DNA from: Heterobasidion occidentale
Taxonomy: Eukaryota > Basidiomycota > Agaricomycetes > Russulales > Bondarzewiaceae
Reading direction: 5' to 3'
DNA length: 64,000 nt
Assembly (NCBI GenBank): GCA_039111635.1
Contig: JBCAQO010000001.1
Location: 2,976,001-3,040,000, forward strand
The translations under genes and the position numbers were made by a program. The notes beneath the pieces were generated by a model. The model saw nothing but the letters and a program-made list of their open reading frames with translations. It was not told the DNA's origin and did not search any database. Shown one piece after another: positions 56,311 to 64,000 of this stretch; within the stretch, counting starts at the first letter, position 1; each line of letters begins with the position of its first letter.

Positions 56311-56612
56311 GAGTTTGAAGATTTTGGAACTTTTTTTATTTCCTTTCAGGTTTCACGCCCACACGTCAGTGTATGAACAATTTTCTTCGATTCCCCACGG
56401 GTACTGGTATTTGCCCTTGTATATTTCACGCATTCATACAGATGTATCTTAGCAGTGACGAATAGCAATGACTTGAGACATAACCATTTTGCAAACAAAG
56501 ATAGCGCTCATTAGCTGAGGTTAGTCCAAGGCCCATGTCTGATCTGAATTGTGAAAGTGCGCGGCATACAAATGGCGGTACTTCCACCTGGAGCGGACAT
56601 CGAGATACAAGA
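56311..56612. other. Convergent intergenic, OPT / PRP19
   Basis: About 300 bp between two stop codons, AT-rich. No feature seen. Confidence 0.4.
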
Positions 56613-58246
56613 TTAGTCGGACAAGCCCCAAATTCTAACCTCCCTGCCACTAGCACCCCAGATCTCCAAACTCTTGGATCCGAACACCAAATCAGATGCC
56701 TCACCTCCCTCTTCAAACCTCGCCAGCTCTTCCCACGTCTTATGTGCATATACGCGAACACCCTCATTGCCTGCGACACCTAGGAGACGCGCGCTGTAGT
56801 CGTACACGACCTTGTTGACTTTGAAGTTATCTCCAAGCGGGATTGAATGTCCAAGCTTCTGCTTGCGCAGATCCCATATGCCCACAGACGAGAGAGAGTC
56901 GGGGGCAAGAAGATGATAACCATTCTCCGAGAAGCTGAGAGTGTTCACGGTGAACGGTGTGCTATCGGGAGCAATAAGGGTTGCTGCAACGTCTCCGGAC
57001 CGAATGTCAAATATCTGGATGGTGGACGTCGGTGTACCAACGGCAAGAATGGTCCCATCAGGGTGGACGTCCAAGGACGAGAATGATTCCTCGGCTGCTG
57101 ACGAGCGATACAATTGAGTGAAGGTCGTAAGGTCGTGGAGTGAGTAAGTTTTGTCTTGCGAAGCAAGAGCAAGAAGAGTCGACGTGGGGTGAACAGCCAA
57201 GCCCGTAACATCGCCTTTGTGCGTTTTAATAGTCGACCTGGGGATATACTCGTCGGAAGCGGCATCGTGAGACCATACACGAGCAATCTTATCTGCGCCC
57301 GCAGAAAGCAACAAGGTGGGATCACCTCCGCGTTCCCTGAATGCTACGTGATTGACCTTCTTGGTATGGCCCTTCAATGACGCCAACACCTTGTCTGTGC
57401 TTCGGTCGTAAAGCTGAACAATTTTGTCGTTCCCACCAGTTAAAAACTGCGAGGGATTGACACTCGAGATGGCGATAGATGTGATGCCTGCGGGGGATGC
57501 AGAATGGAGGGATGGTATAGTGTGCTTCGCGGTGAAGGTCTTGACCTGTGCAGGAGTAGCGTAATCGGCAGGCGCCTTACGTTTCTTGCGAGAGGCGGAG
57601 AGCGTTTGGTGCGTCTCATCAATCTGGGCGACGACGGCTGTAGGAAGGATGCCCTCTGAGGGTGCTGACTCGTCAACCATCTCTACATCGGCCCCCGGCG
57701 CTGCTGGAGTGATACCCATAGACGTTTGGACGGTTGCCAGAGCCCTAGGAGAAACAGGTCATCAATTGCGGTGACGACAGCGAAGACGCGACTTACTCTC
57801 TAGCTGCGTCTCGCTCTCTCATGAGGCGCGCTACAACGCGACTAGCAGCATCCTGTGCATATAGTGCATAGCTCAATTCTTGGCGAGTCGAGTTGTATTG
57901 TTGCTTGAGGGTGAAGGTTTCAAGTACAAGAGCGTCCCACTCGCTCTGTAAAGCCGTCAGGAGTGCAGGAATGGACGAGTGCGTGGGTGGCCGGGGAGGA
58001 GCCGCATTGGGGCCTGAGAGATAAAAGATTGTCAAGGATTGCAAAATATATGTGAGGGCCCAGCGCCCAGGACGTACTGGCTTTCACCGATATAAGGTCA
58101 CCCTCCTCCAACTTTTCTCCCGTGATGGGATCCGTGCCATTTTCGGTGATATACTTCTCGATAAGACGCCTCTCATACACATGGCCGGACTTGGAGGAGA
58201 TTACAGGGTCCTGAGGAGGCTCTCCGGAGATTGCGCAAAAGAACAT
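56613..58246 (-). CDS. PRP19: Prp19, U-box ubiquitin ligase of the spliceosome
   Basis: Scaffold and E3 ligase of the NineTeen complex, which activates the spliceosome. About 505 residues. The N-terminus is the U-box ([18 protein letters not shown], then [19 protein letters not shown]). Next comes the tetramerising coiled coil ([24 protein letters not shown]...[11 protein letters not shown]). After a linker holding [13 protein letters not shown], a seven-bladed WD40 propeller runs from [14 protein letters not shown] to the end [13 protein letters not shown]. Introns lie in the N-terminal part only. It is divergent from SGT2, 106 bp away. Confidence 0.96.
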
Positions 58247-58352
58247 CGTTGAGTTTGCGCGTGAAGGTCTTGCAGGGCTTGGTGTGGTCAGGATGAACCA
58301 GACGCGCTTGTGTGTTGACCCTTGTTTACTGACCACTAGTCCTACGTGCTAC
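58247..58352. promoter_or_regulatory. Bidirectional promoter, PRP19 / SGT2
   Basis: Only 106 bp separate the divergent ATGs, so the two genes almost certainly share control sequence. No TATA box or E-box was recognised. Confidence 0.55.
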
Positions 58353-59599
58353 ATGTCTTCAGAAAAGCAGCAACGTCTTGTGCTCTCTATCATCAACTTC
58401 CTGAACCAGTCCATCCAGGATGGCACTGTCAAGCAGGACGATAAAGAGGGCCTGGAAATTGCAAGTGCGTACTTGAATTTCTTAGATTTTCTCGTGAAAT
58501 GCTCAAAGTTCTATACAGTTCAATGCATAGGCGAGGCTTTCGATGTAGACCTATCTAATGAGCAGCAGGTCGAACGCCTCAGCATTAAACCCGCTACCCT
58601 TCCTACTATATTTGATGTCTTTTTGAAGACAAAAGACAAAGTTAGGTCCACTCCAGCTCCGTCAGCATCCACCCCCGTCGCGCTACCTCAGTCCCCTTCG
58701 ACAGAGGACAAAGCCAATGCGGAAAAGTTCAAGCAGGAGGGGAATGCCTTGATGTCTGCAAAGAACTATGAAAAGGCCATCGAATCCTATACCAAGGCCA
58801 TCGAGCTTGATTCTCTCAACCCCATTTACTTCTCCAACCGCGCCGCTGCATACTCGAGCAAGGGTGACCATGTCTTAGCAATTGACGATGCAGAGAGGGC
58901 CATCGAGGTTGATGCAAACTTTGTCAAAGCCTATCATCGCCTAGGGTGTGTCTTTTCTCCACTTTCCTGCGGACAATTTCGTCCCTGACGCACACTGCCT
59001 GGCAGCCACGCCCAGTACTCTTTGGGTGATTACACAGCGGCAGCAGCAGCTTTCCGTCGTGGCCTGGAGCTTGATCCAACAAACAACGGCCTCAAATCAG
59101 GATTACAGAACTCTGAGGCGCGTATCGATTCACCGACGTCGGCCAGCCCTGCCCCTCGTGCGACTTCTCCTGATGCAGGTGCTGGGGGTCTAGGCGGAAT
59201 GGCAGACATGCTGAGGAATCTTGGTGGCGGAGGCGGGGCGCCCGGGGCTGGTGCCGGAATGCCTGATCTAGCGAGCCTCATGAACAATCCGATGATGATG
59301 CAGATGGCACAGCAGATGATGGCCAACGGCGGTATGGACCGGTTAATGTCTAATCCCACCGTCGCAAACATGGTAGATTTCGCATATTTATATCATGTTG
59401 TTGCACGTCTCACATAATTTATAGATGAACAGGGTCCAGAGTGGCGGTGGCATGCCATCGATGGACGAGTTGATGGGCGATCCTGCTCTGAGAGATCTGT
59501 GAGCTTCCATCTTCACCATTGCCTTTTGAACGACAACTGATCGTGGTAACTTTCCACAGCGCGAGTCAGTTCGGCGCTGGCACAGGTGGTCCGAGATAG
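58353..59599 (+). CDS. SGT2: Sgt2, small glutamine-rich TPR co-chaperone
   Basis: Hands tail-anchored membrane proteins to the Get pathway with Get4/Get5 and binds Hsp70. About 340 residues. The N-terminal dimerisation domain (MSSEKQQRLVLSIINFLNQSI, CIGEAFDVDLS) is followed by three TPR repeats (AEKFKQEGNALMSAKNYEKA, NPIYFSNRAAAYSSKGDH, FVKAYHRLGHAQYSLGDY). The C-terminal region is Gly/Met-rich (ADMLRNLGGGGG; MNNPMMMQMAQQMM), with MPSMDELMGDPALRDL at the end. Introns fit near 58465-58520, 58947-59005, 59372-59425 and 59500-59560. Confidence 0.94.
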
Positions 59600-59999
59600 T
59601 CGGGAATGAAAGCAAGAACACTCCTTTCAATGACTGCGATACAGTCAACATCGCATACATGCATATGGTGACGGGTGACATAGAACTTTTTTTGACTGCG
59701 TCGGTAGCGTTGTTTCACATTACTTACTCGCAACAAGGATCACGGATTGAAATGATGAACGATGTAAATAATAGATGCAATGAACACTATTGTCAGGAAT
59801 CAAAATCCAGGGCACAATTGATTCAGCTGATGGCTTCAAAGAGTCCTGGCCTCGATGCACGCGTTTGAGGTATGGAATAGGGCCTGGTAGTATTAGCGTT
59901 GCTGGGTACCAATTGTTCAAAACTGCCTTACATATTATGATCGTCCTATACTGTACGATAATAGAGCGAAACTTAGCAAGATTGCACGACTGATAGCTA
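59600..59999. other. Convergent intergenic, SGT2 / Myb factor
   Basis: About 400 bp between two stop codons, AT-rich. No feature seen. Confidence 0.45.
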
Positions 60000-62129
60000 T
60001 CACGTCCCGCCCGTTTCACGCTGCAACTTTTCAGCAACCTTTCGTGCCAACGTAGGCGGGACATGGTGAAGTTGAGCAGGCGGCTCGCGAGGATGTCCCT
60101 GCACCGATAAATGCATCAGGGTAAAGATCAAAGCACTCTTACAAGAAGAGAAACTGACATGAACAAGATGATACCTGAGACCGCTGAGCTGTTTGTACAC
60201 GTGCAGACAGTTCGAGTGAGGACATGAATATGTCTTCTTCCTTTTCTTGACAGTGATGGCACCTGGTACTTGTTCGAATGGCTGAGTAGCTTGAGGCTCA
60301 ATGACCGTAGCAGTGGCGGACGCAAGTGTAGAGATCGCTTGTCGAAAATGGGCTTTGGATCTAGATGCACGGTAAGTATCGGATAGACCTTTGCAATAAG
60401 GGACATACATCTGCAAATGGTATTGAAGACCATTGACGCTCTTTCACACCACCATTTAAGCTAAAGAAGCAAGAAGGGGTATAGAAAACACTGACTTTCC
60501 AACCCCTTCCACATCCCTGCAATCCACATCTATATGGCTTACTGTCAGCATCCAAATCGTTCGGATGTTGGGCTCGAACATGTTCAGAAAGAGCTTTAGA
60601 TGTAGCGAAACAAAATTTGCTCTTAGAGGTATCAGGTGGCCAGCACTGCGAATATCCGCAAGAATAGCCGAGTATGGAGGGGCTAAAAACGAGCAATGAG
60701 GTCGCTATATCAGTTCTACCTTGATTAGCCGAAATAACTCACTCTTCACTGGCAGGTAAGGTTGCCGAGAGGATCGGCAGAGACACCTTGCTGTCATCGT
60801 TTCTGTGATTGATACGCGATGAGCCAGCTCTCGGAGATGCCAGTGACAACGGAGAAGGGTTCGGAACGAAGGGTGCACTTTGATTTGACTGACTGTCGAG
60901 CGCAGATTCGTCTTCTGAAGGAGCTGAGGAAGGGACAGGAAGGACACGAGCAGTGGCGATTGCGGGTGTTGACGAAGCAGATTGCAAGCCGGAATCAAGA
61001 CACTGACTAGGTACAGGACTACTACGGACACCGTCGACCTGAGGAGAGCCGTGTCTGTCCATTGAGTAGGCTTGTGAAATATCCAACAGCGCTCGAGATG
61101 AAGTCGAGGGAGAATATGAGAAATCATATTCAACGTCGATCAAATTGCGATCGCCAGGTTCTTGTGCCGATTGCACTTGCAAAGTTACATCCGAGGCAGA
61201 ATGATGAGACGGGGAACGATGCCTAGATGAACTTGAAGGGTTATCCACACGCGAATCATTCACGCCCTCAAGTGCGAGCGCAGCACTGAGAGACGACGAG
61301 CTGGGCTGGAAAGCGGGTAATGGGTGTCGAACATGAATGCTGTTCTCCACGTTGCAGATGTCTACCGATGCGCCAGTAGTCATAGTCGGGGGTCTATGAG
61401 CCTGCACATTGATTCCGTTTATAGTCAGATCGTGCCAATACTCAGAAGGTCCTGATGTCCCTATGCTTAAAGGAAGATGGGGGAAAGGGGGTAACATCGT
61501 CGCTGTCAAATCCACTGAAGGCTGCGCAAACGGAGCTCGCATGCCCTTGCGCTCTAGAAGTCTCCATCTGTCAAGGATCAACCATCAAATCGACGTGAAA
61601 AAAAAACATGAAATCACAGACCTATTCCTACATCCCAACCCACTCCGTTGCATCTCCTGTCCCACCTGTTTCCACTTTCTGCCTAACCTCGCACTGATCT
61701 CGAGCAGTTTAGCATCCTCCTCCGGAGCCCAGTCTTCCTTCCTCAGGAGAGGGTCCAGGGCCTCACGATACCGCTTGGAGCATGCATCATCAGTCCTCCC
61801 TGGAATATGTCTAGCAATTAAAGACCATTTTGGCCCATGAATGTCATATAGTGAGACGAGTGCTTCGTCTTCCTCTCGTGCCCAAGCGGATTTCTTGATT
61901 GTCGGAGAGAGAGAATGAAGCCACCTCTGGTTTTTATGATAGTATATTAATTTACGTTCGACAAAAAGATACTTTTGAATGTCACCTTTCGGCATGCTTT
62001 ATTCGTTCTGCCTGGGATTTGAAGCGCGATGGTTTTCCAATCAGCATTCTCGCCGTATCTGGCGACTGCTTCTGAGAGACAGGAATCTTCATAGGCCGTC
62101 CATGGTCGACCCACATTTTTCTCGGCCAT
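60000..62129 (-). CDS. Myb-repeat plus C2H2 zinc-finger transcription factor
   Basis: Predicted nuclear DNA-binding protein of about 590 residues. The start is MAEKNVGRPWTAYEDSCL. Three Myb/SANT repeats follow: the first with WKTIALQIPGRTNKACRKRW, the second SAWAREEDEALVSLYDIHG...RHIPGRTDDACSKRY, the third EDWAPEEDAKLLEISARLGRKW. A long Ser-rich middle leads to C-terminal zinc fingers: FCFATSKALSEHVRAQH, YRCGLQGCGRGWK joined to SVNGLQYHLQM, and YSCPHSNCLHVYKQLSGLRYHLVHGHP. The last resembles the Sfp1-type finger GL-x-YH-xx-HGH. Six introns fit. It is divergent from PRP17. Confidence 0.82.
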
Positions 62130-62307
62130 GAAGTGGAAGAGTGAAGCGAGCTGGTCGTAACAGGAGGACTTAGTCTGAGGGCAAGAGGAATCGATGACCT
62201 CAGGCTATCAGGTCCACGCTATTAGACTCTTAGCTTTGTCTCTTACCTAATCAAGTTCAGCTTCTTCTGGAGATTGCGGCTGCAGCGAGACTACAACCCC
62301 TCTCATC
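62130..62307. promoter_or_regulatory. Bidirectional promoter, Myb factor / PRP17
   Basis: 178 bp between divergent ATGs. No clear TATA box or other motif. Confidence 0.5.
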
Positions 62308-64000
62308 ATGTCTTTGATTCCAGGCTACTCGTCCGACGAAGACAACGACTCCATATCGCATATCAAGGATGCATTCAACCTTTCATCATTACCCTCTGCT
62401 AAACGACCCCGTGTCGAAGTGTCTGCGCCACCACGGACGGCTTTCCAGGAGGCTGCCCCAGATGTGTTGGCTGAAGTAAGTACCAGGTTGAAGCCGAGTT
62501 TGTTCGCTAATGGAAAGAACCCTAGGATCCTCTGAAACAAACCTCTCTCATTACGCGTCCCACAGACACGCAAATGCATGTGAACATTCCCTATAGCGAG
62601 ATGACTCTTCCAATACAGGGTCCAGAGAATCCGTTTGGCGATCGTAACCGTTTCAAGAACCAGAATGCGCTAGCGGGCCATGTTGAAGAGCAGGCCATGA
62701 CAGAGCACGCTTTCCGCGCCCAACACCTGACTCATGCTATCCTGGGTTATTCCGCGAACCCCTCCATCGATCCCAATGCACCAGCTTTCCTGGGGTCTAA
62801 GGACGCCGCCGAAACCAATGGTTTTGCGACCATAAACATGATTCGTGCTCCAAAAGGGAAGAAGAAGGAACTTAAGCGAAAGCGGAACGCTGCAGGGGAC
62901 CTCGAGGTTGTGGATGGAGAAGGAGCTTATGTTGGGCCCTGGGCATCGTGGCAGGGTGATGAGCCAACAAATCTTGTGCCGGAAGGTGCGGATGTTGAGG
63001 AGGAGCCCGAAGAGGAGGAAGAGGAGGAGGTTGTGACGAAGAAGGCCAAGCCAAAGCGGGGGACATATGGGCAGGAGACTTCGGTATTCCACGGCAAGTC
63101 TATGTCAGACTACCAGGGCCGAACATATATGTCACCTCCACTCGGCGAAGCACCTCATCTTCAAGCCGAGCCTGGGTCTCAAGAATCTTTCATTCCGAAG
63201 GTCTGCGTTCATACATGGACAGGGCATACTCAAGGCGTTTCTGTTATTCGCTTGTTTCCTGATACAGGCCATCTCCTCCTTAGCGGGTCTATGGACACAA
63301 AGATCAAGGTGAGCACCAATATAACGCGTTCGTTGCCTTTTTTGACTTTTGAAATAGCTCTGGGATGTTTACACTCATGGAAACTGCCTGCGCACCTTTC
63401 ATGGGCACGTGAAAGCGGTGAAAGATGTAACATTTTCAAACGATGGGCGAAGATTCTTGTCGTGCGGTTACGATCGTCAAATGAAGCTTTGGGACACCGA
63501 GACTGGCCAGTGTCTGCAGCGTTTTAGCAACGGCAAGATCCCTTATGTTGTGAAGTTCCACCCCGACGAGGACAAACAGCATATATTCCTGGCTGGTATG
63601 TCCGATAAGAAGATCATTCAGGTATTGCCAGCCTCTTCACTTCTGAAGTATCCGCTCACTTGCCCCCTGTTTGCAGTATGATATGAACAGTGGTGAAATC
63701 ACTCAAGAATATGACCAACACCTGGGTCCTGTAAATACGATCACATTTGTCGACGAGAATAGACGGTTCGTCACAACTTCGGATGACAAAACTATCCGCG
63801 CCTGGGACTACGACATCCCTGTCGTCATCAAATACATCGCCGAGCCGCACATGCACTCTATGCCCGCAGTCACGCTCCACCCTTCCAGTACGCCATGTCC
63901 CTCACTCTAATTCCAATCGCTTACCCATGTTCGCAGAAAAATATTTTGCTGCGCAGTCGCTCGACAATCAGATCCTGATCTACAGCACTGATAACTTCCG
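62308..64000 (+). CDS. PRP17: Prp17/Cdc40, second-step splicing factor (5' part)
   Basis: WD40 spliceosomal protein for the second catalytic step; the gene runs off the window. The start is [18 protein letters not shown]. Conserved N-terminal features are [24 protein letters not shown] and TYMSPP, with an acidic/basic spacer ([21 protein letters not shown]). The WD40 repeats begin at [33 protein letters not shown] and continue with [24 protein letters not shown] and [23 protein letters not shown] to the edge. Introns fit near 62476-62526, 63309-63357, 63622-63676 and 63890-63936. Confidence 0.95.

Overview
This window looks like nuclear DNA of a filamentous basidiomycete, probably an Agaricomycete. 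The genes are dense and GC-rich, on both strands, and broken by many 50-70 nt GT-AG introns. The products are eukaryotic and fungal: a GPI-anchored chitin deacetylase, Rieske protein, COX19, UGO1-like carrier, SPC7 and ALG10. No prokaryotic, viral, transposon or CRISPR features were seen.

Layout. 1-8.4 kb: 3' end of a chitin deacetylase, then a head-to-head kinase pair (FRAY/GCK-type and SRPK). 8.4-15.2 kb: RIP1 and a RibD/Rib2-type deaminase (divergent), COX19, a small LAMTOR1-like protein and the TRAPP subunit TRS65. 15.8-20 kb: a CYS3/MetR/GCN4-type bZIP factor divergent from NPL4. 21-24.7 kb: a Nudix hydrolase with a membrane tail, an intron-containing tRNA-Gln and UGO1. 25.5-27.1 kb: an unrecognised acidic protein with a repeated W-S-x-S motif. 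27.2-28 kb: a long pyrimidine microsatellite. 29.1-31.5 kb: a small membrane protein and the methyltransferase MTQ2. 31.9-37.3 kb: a tricalbin with SMP and five C2 domains. 37.8-46 kb: a kinesin-6 head to head with SPC7. 46.2-50.4 kb: a coiled-coil protein and ALG10. 51.2-56.3 kb: a TauD-type dioxygenase divergent from an OPT transporter. 56.6-59.6 kb: PRP19 divergent from SGT2. 60-64 kb: a Myb plus zinc-finger factor divergent from PRP17, which runs off the window.

Most genes are housekeeping and no undescribed defence or biosynthetic system is evident. Points of most interest are an upstream-ORF arrangement on the bZIP gene, three CACGTG E-boxes plus an ACGCGT box in the kinesin-6/SPC7 promoter, two GC-AG introns, the fusion of Myb repeats to Sfp1-like zinc fingers, and the W-S-x-S repeat protein. 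About a dozen single-base frame breaks occur in six otherwise well-conserved genes, nearly all reading as one missing base. They look like systematic consensus errors, and those gene models should be treated as provisional.
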